From: Streptomyces sp. NBC_00285 | GTDB taxonomy: Bacteria > Actinomycetota > Actinomycetes > Streptomycetales > Streptomycetaceae | DNA length: 64,000 bases | Assembly (NCBI RefSeq): GCF_036174265.1 | Contig: NZ_CP108055.1 | Span: 7,750,001 to 7,814,000 of the forward strand | Reading direction: 5' to 3' | Part shown: in pieces, positions 1 through 8,701 of the stretch | How positions within the stretch are numbered: the first letter of the stretch is position 1 | Layout of the letters: each line of letters begins with the position of its first letter | Program-made: the position numbers and the translations under genes | Notes under the pieces: model-generated | Seen by the model: the letters and a program-made list of their open reading frames with translations, nothing else | The model's database searches: none | Told to the model about the DNA's origin: nothing

Positions 1-342
1 CCAGGTCCCGGGACAGCGGGCGGCGGCGAGCCTGCCGACATCGCGGCGCAGCCGTCGGCGCGGGGTGGACAGGACGGTGTCGATCGCCGCGTCCAGCCCG
101 TCCTCGTCGAGGGCGGGGGTGAGGAAGTCGGCCGAGTAGCCGCGGGGCGGGGCGAGGTCGAAGAGCATACGGACCGGAGCGGAGAGCCGTGACCGGACCT
201 GCCTCTTCCAGGGGCCGAAGACGACCGAGCCGTCCTGGCCCCCGACCAGATGCAGGCTGAGGAGCAGTTCCCACAGCGGATCGGGCCTGCGCGCCACCCG
301 TACCCGGGCGATGTCCGTGTCCGTGAAATGGAACGTCAGCAT
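1..342 (-). CDS. Partial gene: N-terminal part of a probable winged-helix regulator
   Basis: The window edge cuts this gene; 114 residues are visible, starting from the ATG at 340-342 (reverse strand). The protein opens MLTFHFTDTDIARVRVARRP and continues with a segment rich in Leu and Val (LWELLLSLHLV). I recognise this opening as typical of Streptomyces proteins annotated as ArsR-like winged-helix regulators, whose DNA-binding domain lies in the C-terminal part, which is outside this window. No catalytic motif is visible. The assignment is by family resemblance only, since the HTH itself cannot be seen. The 134 bases between this start and the next gene's stop hold no recognisable site. Confidence 0.5.
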   Translation of the reverse strand, partial: MLTFHFTDTDIARVRVARRPDPLWELLLSLHLVGGQDGSVVFGPWKRQVRSRLSAPVRMLFDLAPPRGYSADFLTPALDEDGLDAAIDTVLSTPRRRLRRDVGRLAAARCPGTW

Positions 343-476
343 GGTTCCCCCGATGCGCGGCAGGCTGCGGTCAACAGCCGGACGTGGTCCCGCAGGGGAT
401 AAGAGCACCGTGCCGGGACGGGGGTTGCACGAGTGGCCGATACCGGGTGGAGAATGGCCGATTCAACGGCACGTCC

Positions 477-1367
477 TCAGAGCCACCCGGCGAACTCCAG
501 CAGCAGCTCGGCATCCTTGGGCCGCCCCACCCGGAGCGCCCGGACCCCGGACTCCACGGCCCGGAACAACGTCCACCCCCGCAGCCGTTCCTGATCCACC
601 TCCAGCGACTCCGCGAGCCGTTTGATCCGCCGCCGCGTGGTCGCCGCCCCGGACGGCGAGGCGATCAGGTCCTCGACGCGGTCCCGCACCAGCCGGGCCA
701 GATCGAACGCGCACTCACCGACCACGGGATCGGGCCCCACGGCCAGCCAGGGCGACCGAACACCCGCCAGCACCTTGCTCTGCCGGAACGTCCCGTGCAG
801 CAACCGCTCCTCAGGCGGCGCGGCCAGCAGCGACTCCCGCGCGTCGAGAGCCGCGCTCACCAGCTCCGCCGCCTCCGCGGAGGCGCCCCGCATGACCGAC
901 GCCTGCCGTCCGGTCCGCTCCGCCACCGTCTCGAACGCATGGCCACCGGGCGGCTCCACCCACAGCCGCCGCAGGGCCCCCGCCGCCTCCAGCAGCGCCT
1001 TGGCCTCAGGCAGCGACCGCACGGAGACATCGGGATGCAGCCGCTCCAGAAGGAGCACACCCTCACCCGCGGGCTCGTCGACGAGCTGTACGGTCCCCCG
1101 GCCGCCCCAGTGCGCGAGAGCCGCCCGCTCGCTCTCCGGCCGGGCCCGGGGCGGCGCCAGCTTGAGCACGGCCGGTGTCCCGTCCGCCCGCCGCACGAGC
1201 ACGACGAGGCTGCTGCGCCCCCCGGGCACCTGCACCCGCTCCACGGTCAACTCCCGCAGCGCGACGGCCTGTACGGCGTTCTCGGGCAGCTTCTCCACCC
1301 AGCCGTCACCGTCCGGAGCGCTCTCACCGAGCGCCCGCACCAGCCGCTGCGGTGGTTCGAAAGCCAT
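477..1367 (-). CDS. Aminoglycoside-phosphotransferase-fold protein with degenerate catalytic loop (probable pseudokinase)
   Basis: A 296-aa protein with the layout of APH(6)/hydroxyurea-type kinases: an N-lobe ending with VLVRRADGTPAVLKLAP (the Lys strand), a hinge GVLLLERLHPD, and a C-lobe. The catalytic loop is abnormal. The family's HGDxxxxN reads HGTFRQSK near residues 187-194, so the catalytic Asp is Thr and the metal-binding Asn is Lys. The IDP metal-binding motif reads AVGPDPVVGECAFDLA, again without the usual Asp. The fold is therefore retained but the phosphotransfer residues are not. It may bind a ligand or a partner without catalysis. It lies just downstream of the DUF4439/lipoprotein pair with a 27-base gap and may be cotranscribed with it. 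An antibiotic-resistance function should not be assumed. Confidence 0.7.
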   Translation of the reverse strand: MAFEPPQRLVRALGESAPDGDGWVEKLPENAVQAVALRELTVERVQVPGGRSSLVVLVRRADGTPAVLKLAPPRARPESERAALAHWGGRGTVQLVDEPAGEGVLLLERLHPDVSVRSLPEAKALLEAAGALRRLWVEPPGGHAFETVAERTGRQASVMRGASAEAAELVSAALDARESLLAAPPEERLLHGTFRQSKVLAGVRSPWLAVGPDPVVGECAFDLARLVRDRVEDLIASPSGAATTRRRIKRLAESLEVDQERLRGWTLFRAVESGVRALRVGRPKDAELLLEFAGWL

Positions 1368-1394
1368 GCGCGAGTCGTTCCCTTCCGTACTGCG

Positions 1395-1853
1395 TTACGC
1401 GGTGGGGGCGGCCGAGGGTGACGCCGTGATCGCCCGCTCGGCGAGTCCAGGGAAGGCTACGCTCTCGCCCCGCCAGCGCACCGCCCGCACCGCGGCCTCC
1501 CGCAGCGCCTCCGCGGCCGTGCCCCGCCGCCCGCCCTCTGCTGCCCGCACCAGGTCGGAGTACACCCCGGCCACCCGGTCCTCCAGCTCGGCGGCCAGCC
1601 GCACCGCCGCGGCCGAGTCCGGCACCGGGAAGGGCAGCGCGTACGCCGGCGCCGCGGCCACCGGCGTCCCGCCCAGGCCCCGTACGTCACGCACCAGGGT
1701 GTCCCGGCGGGCCCGGTGCGCGTCATAGGCGGCCTTGGCCTCCGTACGCCGGCCCGCGGCGATCCGGCCGCCGACGACGCCGTAGCCGTAGACGGCCGCG
1801 TGCTCCGCGGCCAGCGCCTTCTGGAGGGCCTGCAGTACCTGCTTCTCACTCAT
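1395..1853 (-). CDS. DUF4439 ferritin-like protein
   Basis: A 152-aa, Ala/Arg-rich helical protein. The opening MSEKQVLQALQKALAAEHAAVYGYG and the following helices (EAKAAYDAHRARRDTL, AAAVRLAAELEDRVAGVYSDL) match the ferritin-like four-helix DUF4439 family found in actinobacteria. The AEHAAVYGYG segment supplies the Glu-His pair typical of the fold. No cofactor or substrate is established for this family. Its ATG overlaps the end of the upstream lipoprotein gene (1850-1853, ATGA), so the two are translationally coupled. The lipoprotein also has an Ala-rich helical C-terminal half with Glu/His positions, so the two proteins may act together at the membrane; that is inference. Confidence 0.7.
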   Translation of the reverse strand: MSEKQVLQALQKALAAEHAAVYGYGVVGGRIAAGRRTEAKAAYDAHRARRDTLVRDVRGLGGTPVAAAPAYALPFPVPDSAAAVRLAAELEDRVAGVYSDLVRAAEGGRRGTAAEALREAAVRAVRWRGESVAFPGLAERAITASPSAAPTA

Positions 1854-2377
1854 CGGGCCCCCTCCGTCAGCAGATAGGCGTGTGCCGCACCGGCCGCCGC
1901 CACCGAGGCCAGCAGCCGGGCCAGCTCGCCCGGCACGTCGAGCAGCGCCGTGGCCCGCCGGTCTGCGAGCGCCCGTTCGGCGACGGCGAGCCCGGAGAGG
2001 GCGTCCTTCTCGGTCGCGGGCACGGGGGTCGGCGCGGGCGCCGACGGCGAGGCATCCGACGCGGTGGCAGAGGCCTTCGTGACCGTCGCCCCGAACGCCT
2101 CCGTGTGCCGCACGGCTTCCGCCCGCAACGGCCCCAGCCGCACCGCGAGCGTCGGGTACGCGGCGAGGACGGCGTCGTAGCGCTCGACCATGCCCCGGCT
2201 GTCCCGGGCCGCACGCACGCGTGCCCGCTCGACGACGGACGGACTCCCGGCGGTGCCCTCCTCGGTGCTCGCCGCCCCGTCGGAGCAGCCCACCAGCAGG
2301 GCGCCCCCGGCGACCGAGGCGAGCAGGGATCTTCTGCGCGGCCCCGTGGGGGTGCGCGGGAGTGGGGGGAACGGCAC
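1850..2377 (-). CDS. Small lipoprotein with Tat-like signal
   Basis: A 175-aa predicted lipoprotein. The N-terminus has a twin-arginine stretch (PRRRSLLAS), a short hydrophobic core and a lipobox ending LLVGC, so the mature protein would begin at the Cys near residue 31. The arginine motif is compatible with Tat export, which many Streptomyces lipoproteins use. The mature part is low-complexity at first, then helical, with a Ser/Pro/Ala linker (SATASDASPSAPAPTPVP) in the middle. The segment RAEAVRHTEAFG resembles a ferritin-like helix, echoing the coupled downstream DUF4439 protein. No enzymatic motif is visible. The gene is divergent from rimP across a 196-base gap. Confidence 0.6.
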   Translation of the reverse strand: MPFPPLPRTPTGPRRRSLLASVAGGALLVGCSDGAASTEEGTAGSPSVVERARVRAARDSRGMVERYDAVLAAYPTLAVRLGPLRAEAVRHTEAFGATVTKASATASDASPSAPAPTPVPATEKDALSGLAVAERALADRRATALLDVPGELARLLASVAAAGAAHAYLLTEGAR

Positions 2378-2573
2378 GGCTGACGTCCTAGGGAGGCTCG
2401 TACGAACACACTGGCGGGAAGGTCGGCCCGCTCGCGATCACCGTACCCGCGCACCGGGCCGCCCTCGCGGCAACCCACCTGAGGGGCGCGCGCAACACCC
2501 CCGCCGACCGGATACCCTTTGACCAGACACGCGACCTACCCACAACAGCACACGCGGCCGAGGAGTCACCCGG

Positions 2574-3089
2574 ATGAGCACCACCCAGAGCGAGAGGCTG
2601 CGAGAGCTCCTGGAACCGCTCGTCACCTCCGAGGGCCTGGATCTCGAAGAGATCGCCATTGACTCCGTGGGGCGAAAGCGAGTGCTGCGTGTCGTCGTCG
2701 ACTCGGACACCGGTGCCGACCTGGACCAGATCGCCGATGTGAGCCGCGCGCTCTCGGCGAAGCTCGACGAGAGCGACGCGATGGGCGCGGGGGAGTACAC
2801 CCTCGAGGTCGGCACCCCGGGCGCCGAGCGCCTCCTCAAGGAGCGCCTCCACTACGAGCGCGCCGTGAATCGACTGGTGAAGTTCCAGCTGACCGAGGGC
2901 GGCGGCGAACTGGTCGCCCGGATCCTGAAAGTCGGCGACGAAGGTCTCGAACTCGAAGTGCCGGGCGTGAAGGGCCGCAAGGCCACCGCCCGCGGCCTCG
3001 CCTTCTCCGACATCGACAAGGCGCGCGTGCAGGTCGAGTTCAACCGCAAGGACGACGAGAAGAACGACAAGAAGGAAGAGGAGGCGTAG
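2574..3089 (+). CDS. rimP: Ribosome maturation factor RimP
   Basis: This 171-aa protein takes part in maturation of the 30S subunit. The N-terminal alpha/beta domain shows the family pattern [21 protein letters not shown] followed by [30 protein letters not shown] and the signature [12 protein letters not shown]. The C-terminal Sm-like domain spans roughly residues 95-155 and ends in a Lys/Glu-rich tail typical of actinobacteria. It is the first gene of the rightward translation operon. The ATG at 2574 follows a GAGGAG-like stretch, and the nusA GTG begins two bases after its stop. Linkage to nusA and infB is the classical bacterial arrangement. Confidence 0.95.
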   Translation: MSTTQSERLRELLEPLVTSEGLDLEEIAIDSVGRKRVLRVVVDSDTGADLDQIADVSRALSAKLDESDAMGAGEYTLEVGTPGAERLLKERLHYERAVNRLVKFQLTEGGGELVARILKVGDEGLELEVPGVKGRKATARGLAFSDIDKARVQVEFNRKDDEKNDKKEEEA

Positions 3090-3091
3090 CC

Positions 3092-4078
3092 GTGGACATC
3101 GACATGAGCGCCCTGCGGGGCTTGGTACGGGAGAAGGAGATTTCCTTCCCGCTGTTGGTCGAGGCGATCGAGTCGGCCCTCCTCATCGCCTACCACCGCA
3201 CCGAGGGAAGCCGCCGTCACGCGCGCGTGGAGCTCAACCGGGAGACCGGCCATGTGACCGTGTGGGCGAAGGAGGACCCCGACGACCTCGAGGAGGGCCA
3301 GGAGGCCCGGGAGTTCGACGACACCCCGTCGGACTTCGGCCGTATCGCCGCCACCACCGCCAAGCAGGTCATCCTCCAGCGGCTGCGCGACGCCGAGGAC
3401 GACGCGACGCTCGGCGAGTACGCGGGGCGTGAGGGCGACATCGTGATGGGCGTGGTCCAGCAGGGCCGCGACCCGAAGAACGTGCTCGTCGACATCGGCA
3501 AGCTGGAGGCCATCCTGCCCGTGCAGGAGCAGGTGCCGGGCGAGACGTACCCGCATGGCATGCGGCTGCGGTCGTACGTCGTGCGCGTGGCGAGGGGCGT
3601 CCGCGGTCCCTCCGTGACCCTGTCGCGCACGCACCCCAACCTGGTGAAGAAGCTTTTCGCCCTGGAGGTGCCGGAGATTGCCGACGGGTCCGTCGAGATC
3701 GCCGCGATCGCCCGCGAGGCCGGTCACCGCACCAAGATCGCCGTACGGTCCACCCGTTCGGGCCTGAACGCCAAGGGTGCCTGCATCGGGCCCATGGGCG
3801 GCCGGGTGCGCAACGTGATGGGTGAGCTGAACGGCGAGAAGATCGACATCGTCGACTGGTCGGACGACCCCGCCGAGATGGTCGCCAACGCGCTGTCGCC
3901 GGCCCGGGTCTCCAAGGTCGACGTCGTGGACATGGCCGCCCGCTCCGCGCGCGTGACGGTCCCCGACTACCAGCTCTCCCTCGCCATCGGCAAGGAGGGG
4001 CAGAACGCCCGTCTCGCGGCCCGGCTCACCGGCTGGCGGATCGACATCCGGCCGGACACCGAGCAGGTCGGGGACTAG
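3092..4078 (+). CDS. nusA: Transcription termination/antitermination factor NusA
   Basis: A 328-aa NusA, which binds RNA polymerase and nascent RNA and affects pausing, termination and rRNA antitermination. The N-terminal polymerase-binding domain (about 1-105) is followed by an S1 domain ([32 protein letters not shown], about 110-180). Two KH domains follow, with the signatures [24 protein letters not shown] and [25 protein letters not shown]. The C-terminal acidic repeats of enterobacterial NusA are absent, which is normal for actinobacteria. The GTG start lies two bases after the rimP stop, so the genes are coupled. Confidence 0.97.
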   Translation: MDIDMSALRGLVREKEISFPLLVEAIESALLIAYHRTEGSRRHARVELNRETGHVTVWAKEDPDDLEEGQEAREFDDTPSDFGRIAATTAKQVILQRLRDAEDDATLGEYAGREGDIVMGVVQQGRDPKNVLVDIGKLEAILPVQEQVPGETYPHGMRLRSYVVRVARGVRGPSVTLSRTHPNLVKKLFALEVPEIADGSVEIAAIAREAGHRTKIAVRSTRSGLNAKGACIGPMGGRVRNVMGELNGEKIDIVDWSDDPAEMVANALSPARVSKVDVVDMAARSARVTVPDYQLSLAIGKEGQNARLAARLTGWRIDIRPDTEQVGD

Positions 4079-4180
4079 TTCCAAGCCGCAGGCCGCCGAG
4101 ATCACGACAGTTATCGGGGCGGCAACTGTTCGATCTTTGCCCCGGAGGGGTGAGGTCGGTACGGAGAGGTAGACTTAAGA

Positions 4181-4462
4181 GTGTCTGGCCGGACGCCCGC
4201 CCGCGCATGCCCTGAACGCACCTGTGTGGGGTGCAGGCGGCGAGCGGCCAAGACGGAGCTGCTGCGCATCGTGGCGATCAAGGACGCATGCGTCCCCGAT
4301 CCTCGCGGTACGCTGCCCGGCCGGGGTGCGTATGTGCATCCCGCGCTGGTCTGTCTCGACCAGGCGGTACGCCGCCGGGTGTTCATGAGGGCGCTGCGCG
4401 CCCCGGGAGCGCTCGACATAAAGGCGTTGCGCCAGTACGTCGAGCAGACAGACAGTTGCTGA
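4181..4462 (+). CDS. ylxR: YlxR/RnpM-family protein (DUF448)
   Basis: A 93-aa basic protein with the DUF448 signature RTCVGCRRRAAKTELLRIV near residues 13-31, followed by PDPRGTLPGRGAYVHP. This matches the small RNA-binding fold of YlxR. In Bacillus subtilis the homologue (RnpM) modulates RNase P; other species have been reported to use it as a nucleoid-associated regulator. Which role applies here is unknown. It occupies the conserved slot between nusA and infB. The start is GTG at 4181, the only start that preserves the Cys-containing motif with a sensible leader. A short purine-rich stretch (ggagagg) lies about ten bases upstream. Confidence 0.9.
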   Translation: MSGRTPARACPERTCVGCRRRAAKTELLRIVAIKDACVPDPRGTLPGRGAYVHPALVCLDQAVRRRVFMRALRAPGALDIKALRQYVEQTDSC

Positions 4463-4542
4463 GCAGGCAACACAGTGAGAAGCGTCGCGCGGAACCCCCG
4501 TGCGGCCCTGGTACCCCGCGAGTTGGAAGTAGGTCGAGATTG

Positions 4543-4574
4543 CGATGAGCACTCGATGAGCACGCGATGAGTAC
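4543..4574 (+). repeat. Three tandem 10-mers upstream of infB
   Basis: Three copies of CGATGAGYAC lie at 4543-4552, 4554-4563 and 4565-4574, with an 11-base period. The third copy has T in place of C. They sit in the 162-base untranslated stretch between ylxR and infB, about 50 bases before the infB start. Each contains ATG followed by AGC or AGT, so the repeats could also offer decoy initiation codons. Their role is unknown. Confidence 0.6.
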
Positions 4575-4591
4575 GCCCATGAAGTAGCGAC

Positions 4592-4611
4592 GGTCCGGAC
4601 ACACCCGGACC
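4592..4611 (+). promoter_or_regulatory. Hairpin directly before the infB ribosome-binding site
   Basis: GGTCCGG (4592-4598) and CCGGACC (4605-4611) form a perfect 7-bp stem with a 6-base loop. The next nine bases are TAAAAGGAG, the Shine-Dalgarno of infB, and its GTG start is at 4625. The position suggests an effect on ribosome access rather than termination. The inverted repeat is directly visible; regulation is inference. Confidence 0.5.
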
Positions 4612-4624
4612 TAAAAGGAGCGAA

Positions 4625-7600
4625 GTGGCTAAGGTCCGGGTATACGAACTCGCCAAGGAGTTCGGGGTGGAGAGCAAGGTCGTCATGGCCAAGCTCCAAG
4701 AACTCGGTGAATTCGTCCGTTCGGCGTCTTCGACCATCGAAGCGCCCGTAGTCCGTAAGTTGACGGACGCCCTCCAGCAGGGCAACGGAGGCGGCAAGCC
4801 CGCTTCCGCACGCAAGGCTTCGCCGGCACGTCCGGCAGCCCCCTCTCCCGCGCAGGCCGCCCGTCCGGCAGCCCCGCGCCCGCCGGCCCCCAAGCCGGCC
4901 GCCGTCGAGACGCCCGCGGCTCCCGCCGCGCCGGCCGCTCCCGCCGGCTCCCGTCCCACGCCGGGCCCGCGGCCCGCGCCGAGGCCCGCTCCGGCGTCCC
5001 CGGCTCCGACCACGCCCGAGTTCACGGCACCGCCGTCGGCTCCCGCCGCCGCCCCGGCTCCGGACCAGGGCTCCGGCCCGCGTCCGGCTTCCGGCGCTCA
5101 GCGTCCGGCTGGTCAGGCCGCCCCGCGTCCGGGCGCCCCGCGTCCGGCCGGCCCCGCTCAGGGTGGTCAGGGCCGCAGCGAGCGCCCCGAGCGTGGCGAG
5201 CGTCCCGGCAGCCCCCGTCAGGGTGGCCAGGCGCCGCGTCCCGGTGCCCGTCCTGCCGGACCCCGTCCGGGCAACAATCCCTTCACCTCCGGTGGCTCCA
5301 CCGGCATGGCCCGTCCGCAGTCGCCCCGTCCGGGCGGCGCTCCGCGGCCCGGCGGTGCCGGCGGTCCCGGTGAGCGTCCCGGCGGCGCCCCGCGTCCGCA
5401 GGGTCAGAGCCAGGGCGGTCCCCGTCCCCAGGGCGCGGCGGGCGGTGCCCGTCCGCAGGCTCCGGGCGGCGCTCGTCCGAGCCCCGGTGGCATGCCCCGT
5501 CCGCAGGGCGGTCCCCGTCCCGGCGGTGGCCCCGGCGGCAACCGTCCCAACCCCGGCATGATGCCGCAGCGTCCGGCTGCCGGTCCGCGTCCCGGTGGCG
5601 GTGGCCCCGGCGGCCGCGGTCCCGGCGGTGCAGGTGCCGGTCGTCCCGGCGGTGCCGGTGGCGGTCGTCCCGGTGGTGGCGGCTTCGCCGGTCGTCCCGC
5701 GGGTCCCGGTGGTGGCGGTGGCGGCTTCGCCGGTCGTCCCGGTGGTCCCGGTGGCGGTGGCGGTGGCTTCGCCGGCCGTCCGGGTGGTCCGGGCGGTGGC
5801 GGTGGCGGTCGTCCCGGCTTCGGTGGTCGTCCCGGTGGTCCCGGTGGCCGTGGTGGCACGCAGGGCGCCTTCGGTCGTCCCGGCGGTCCCGCGCGTCGCG
5901 GTCGCAAGTCGAAGCGGCAGAGGCGCCAGGAGTACGAGGCCATGCAGGCCCCGTCGGTCGGCGGCGTGATGCTGCCTCGCGGCAACGGACAGGCCGTCCG
6001 TCTGTCGCGCGGTGCGTCTCTCACCGACTTCGCGGAGAAGATCAACGCGAACCCGGCGTCGCTCGTCGGCGTGATGATGAACCTCGGCGAGATGGTCACT
6101 GCCACGCAGTCCGTCTCCGACGAGACGCTGAAGCTCCTCGCGGACGAGATGAACTTCGTCCTCGAGATCGTCAGCCCCGAGGAGGAGGACCGCGAGCTGC
6201 TCGAGTCCTTCGACATCGAGTTCGGCGAGGACGAGGGCGACGAGGAAGACCTCGTGGTCCGTCCGCCGGTCGTGACCGTCATGGGTCACGTCGACCACGG
6301 TAAGACCCGCCTCCTCGACACCATCCGCAAGACGAACGTCGTCGCGGGTGAGGCCGGCGGTATCACGCAGCACATCGGTGCGTACCAGGTCGCCACCGAG
6401 GTCAACGGTGAAGAGCGCAGGATCACCTTCATCGACACCCCCGGTCACGAGGCGTTCACCGCCATGCGTGCCCGTGGTGCCAAGTCGACCGACATCGCGA
6501 TCCTCGTGGTGGCGGCCAACGACGGTGTGATGCCCCAGACGATCGAGGCGTTGAACCACGCCAAGGCGGCCGACGTGCCGATCGTGGTCGCGGTCAACAA
6601 GATCGACGTCGAGGGCGCGGACCCGACCAAGGTGCGCGGTCAGCTCACCGAGTTCGGTCTGGTGGCCGAGGAGTACGGCGGCGACACGATGTTCGTCGAC
6701 ATCTCCGCCAAGCAGGGCCTCAACATCGAGAGCCTGCTGGAGGCCGTGGTCCTCACCGCGGACGCCTCGCTCGACCTGCGGGCCAACCCGGAGCAGGACG
6801 CGCAGGGCATCGCGATCGAGTCCCACCTCGACCGTGGCCGTGGTGCCGTCTCGACGGTCCTGGTCCAGCGCGGCACGCTGCGCATCGGCGACACCATGGT
6901 GGTCGGCGACGCGTACGGCCGTGTCCGGGCGATGCTCGACGACAACGGCAACAACGTCGAGGAAGCGGGTCCGTCGACCCCCGTCCTGGTCCTGGGTCTC
7001 ACCAACGTCCCGGGCGCCGGCGACAACTTCCTGGTCGTCGACGAGGACCGCACGGCACGTCAGATCGCCGAGAAGCGGGCGGCGCGCGAGCGCAACGCCA
7101 ACTTCGCCCGCAGGGGTGTCCGGTTCTCCCTGGAGAACCTGGACGAGGCCCTCAAGGCCGGTCTGGTGCAGGAACTCAACCTCATCATCAAGGGCGACGC
7201 GTCCGGTTCGGTGGAGGCTCTCGAGTCCTCGCTGCTCCAGCTCGACGTCGGCGAAGAGGTCGACATCCGCATCCTGCACCGCGGTGTGGGTGCGGTCACC
7301 GAGTCCGACATCAACCTGGCGACCGGCTCCGACGCCATCGTCATCGGCTTCAACGTCCGCGCTGCGGGCCGCGCGGCGCAGATGGCGGAGCGCGAAGGTG
7401 TCGACGTCCGGTACTACTCGGTGATCTACCAGGCCATCGAGGAGATCGAGGCGGCCCTCAAGGGCATGCTCAAGCCGGAGTACGAGGAGGTCGAGCTCGG
7501 CACGGCGGAGATCCGCGAGGTCTTCAAGTCGTCCAAGCTGGGCAACATCGCCGGTGTCCTGGTCCGCTCGGGCGAGGTCAAGCGCAACACCAAGGCGCGC

Positions 7601-7783
7601 CTCATCCGAGACGGCAAGGTCATCGCGGAGAGCCTCAACATCTCCGGTCTGCGTCGCTTCAAGGACGACGTCACCGAGATCCGCGAAGGGTTCGAGGGCG
7701 GTATCAACCTCGGCAACTTCAACGACATCAAGGTCGACGACGTCATCGCGACGTACGAGATGCGCGAGAAGCCGCGCGGCTGA
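4625..7783 (+). CDS. infB: Translation initiation factor IF-2
   Basis: This 1052-aa GTPase delivers initiator tRNA to the 30S subunit. It starts at a GTG preceded by AAAAGGAG. The N-terminal IF2-N domain ([18 protein letters not shown]) is followed by a very long Pro/Gly/Arg-rich linker (about 55-430) with many [18 protein letters not shown] units, as in other Streptomyces IF-2 proteins. A second IF2-N region ([14 protein letters not shown]) precedes the G domain, which has G1 GHVDHGKT at about 553, G3 DTPGHE and G4 NKID. C-terminal domains II-IV follow. Catalytic motifs are intact. The repetitive linker gives long meaningless open frames on the opposite strand. Confidence 0.97.
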   Translation: MAKVRVYELAKEFGVESKVVMAKLQELGEFVRSASSTIEAPVVRKLTDALQQGNGGGKPASARKASPARPAAPSPAQAARPAAPRPPAPKPAAVETPAAPAAPAAPAGSRPTPGPRPAPRPAPASPAPTTPEFTAPPSAPAAAPAPDQGSGPRPASGAQRPAGQAAPRPGAPRPAGPAQGGQGRSERPERGERPGSPRQGGQAPRPGARPAGPRPGNNPFTSGGSTGMARPQSPRPGGAPRPGGAGGPGERPGGAPRPQGQSQGGPRPQGAAGGARPQAPGGARPSPGGMPRPQGGPRPGGGPGGNRPNPGMMPQRPAAGPRPGGGGPGGRGPGGAGAGRPGGAGGGRPGGGGFAGRPAGPGGGGGGFAGRPGGPGGGGGGFAGRPGGPGGGGGGRPGFGGRPGGPGGRGGTQGAFGRPGGPARRGRKSKRQRRQEYEAMQAPSVGGVMLPRGNGQAVRLSRGASLTDFAEKINANPASLVGVMMNLGEMVTATQSVSDETLKLLADEMNFVLEIVSPEEEDRELLESFDIEFGEDEGDEEDLVVRPPVVTVMGHVDHGKTRLLDTIRKTNVVAGEAGGITQHIGAYQVATEVNGEERRITFIDTPGHEAFTAMRARGAKSTDIAILVVAANDGVMPQTIEALNHAKAADVPIVVAVNKIDVEGADPTKVRGQLTEFGLVAEEYGGDTMFVDISAKQGLNIESLLEAVVLTADASLDLRANPEQDAQGIAIESHLDRGRGAVSTVLVQRGTLRIGDTMVVGDAYGRVRAMLDDNGNNVEEAGPSTPVLVLGLTNVPGAGDNFLVVDEDRTARQIAEKRAARERNANFARRGVRFSLENLDEALKAGLVQELNLIIKGDASGSVEALESSLLQLDVGEEVDIRILHRGVGAVTESDINLATGSDAIVIGFNVRAAGRAAQMAEREGVDVRYYSVIYQAIEEIEAALKGMLKPEYEEVELGTAEIREVFKSSKLGNIAGVLVRSGEVKRNTKARLIRDGKVIAESLNISGLRRFKDDVTEIREGFEGGINLGNFNDIKVDDVIATYEMREKPRG

Positions 7784-7918
7784 TCGTCGTAGCACGCGAT
7801 CGGGGCCGGTCGGCGGGAGTTATTCCGTCGATCGGCCCCGGCCGTTGCGTGTACGGTTCCCGTATCGGCGTCGAAGCGTGGCGCCCGTACCCCGAACCGG
7901 CGGGACATCCGGACACAC

Positions 7919-8212
7919 ATGTATGTGGGGACTCTGTCCTTCGACCTGCTCCTCGGTGACGTTCACTCACTGAAGGAGAAACGCTCACTCGTCCGTCCGA
8001 TCGTGGCCGAGCTCCACCGCAAGTACGCGGTGAGCGTGGCGGAGACGGGCAACCAGAACCTCCATCGCAGAGCCGAGATCGGGGTCGCGGTGGTCTCCGG
8101 GGACACGGAACACCTCACCGACGTACTGGACCGCTGCGAGCGGCTGGTCGCCGCGCGGCCCGAGGTGGAACTGCTCTCGGTTCGACGCAGGCTCCACAGC
8201 GACGAAGACTGA
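7919..8212 (+). CDS. DUF503 (YlxP-like) protein
   Basis: A 97-aa protein matching the DUF503 family: the opening MYVGTLSFDLLLGDVHSLKEKRS is diagnostic, followed by RKYAVSVAETGNQNLHRRAEIGVAVVSGD. The family has a ferredoxin-like fold. It usually lies between infB and rbfA, exactly as here, and a link to ribosome assembly has been assumed only from that position. The 135-base gap after infB has a hairpin-like GATCGGGGCCGGTCGGC...CGATCGGCCCCGGCCG arrangement, which may separate it from infB. The ATG at 7919 has no strong Shine-Dalgarno nearby. Confidence 0.88.
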   Translation: MYVGTLSFDLLLGDVHSLKEKRSLVRPIVAELHRKYAVSVAETGNQNLHRRAEIGVAVVSGDTEHLTDVLDRCERLVAARPEVELLSVRRRLHSDED

Positions 8213-8248
8213 AGCAAGCAGCAAGACAGTTACTAAGGAGACGGACCA

Positions 8249-8701
8249 GTGGCCGACAACGCGCGCGCCAAGAGGCTGGCGGACCTCATCCGAGAGGTGG
8301 TGGCCCAGAAGCTGCAGCGTGGGATCAAGGACCCGCGACTCGGCACCCACGTCACCATCACGGACACCCGGGTCACGGGTGACCTGCGGGAGGCGACCGT
8401 CTTCTACACCGTGTACGGGGACGACGAGGAGCGGGCCGCCGCGGCCGCCGGTCTGGAGAGCGCCAAGGGCGTGCTCCGCAGCGCGGTCGGTGCGGCGGCG
8501 GGCGTGAAGTTCACGCCGACGCTGACGTTCATGGCCGACGCGCTGCCCGACACCGCCAAGACCATCGCGGACCTCCTCGACAAGGCACGCCAGTCCGACG
8601 AGAAGGTCCGCGAGGTCTCGGCGGGTGCCGCCTACGCCGGTGAGGCCGACCCGTACCGGAAGCCGGGCGACGAGGACGAGACGGACGACGCCGCCGAATG
8701 A
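8249..8701 (+). CDS. rbfA: Ribosome-binding factor A
   Basis: This 150-aa protein is needed for late 30S maturation and 16S rRNA 5' end processing. The N-terminus RAKRLADLIREVVAQKLQRGIKDPRLGTHVTITD is the RbfA signature. The KH-like core continues through TVFYTVYGDDEERAAAAAGLESAKGVLRSAVGAAAGVKFTPTL, and an acidic tail ends the protein. The GTG start follows an AAGGAG box with good spacing. Its final ATGA overlaps the start of truB, so translation of the two is coupled. Confidence 0.95.
   Translation: MADNARAKRLADLIREVVAQKLQRGIKDPRLGTHVTITDTRVTGDLREATVFYTVYGDDEERAAAAAGLESAKGVLRSAVGAAAGVKFTPTLTFMADALPDTAKTIADLLDKARQSDEKVREVSAGAAYAGEADPYRKPGDEDETDDAAE

Noticed and set aside
477..1367. Aminoglycoside-resistance gene
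   Set aside because: The catalytic Asp, Asn and metal-binding Asp are all replaced, so an active resistance kinase cannot be claimed.
4175..7795. A 1206-codon open frame on the minus strand over infB
   Set aside because: It is antisense to IF-2, whose motifs are complete. The frame stays open because of GC-rich third positions and the repetitive linker; the predicted product is low-complexity.
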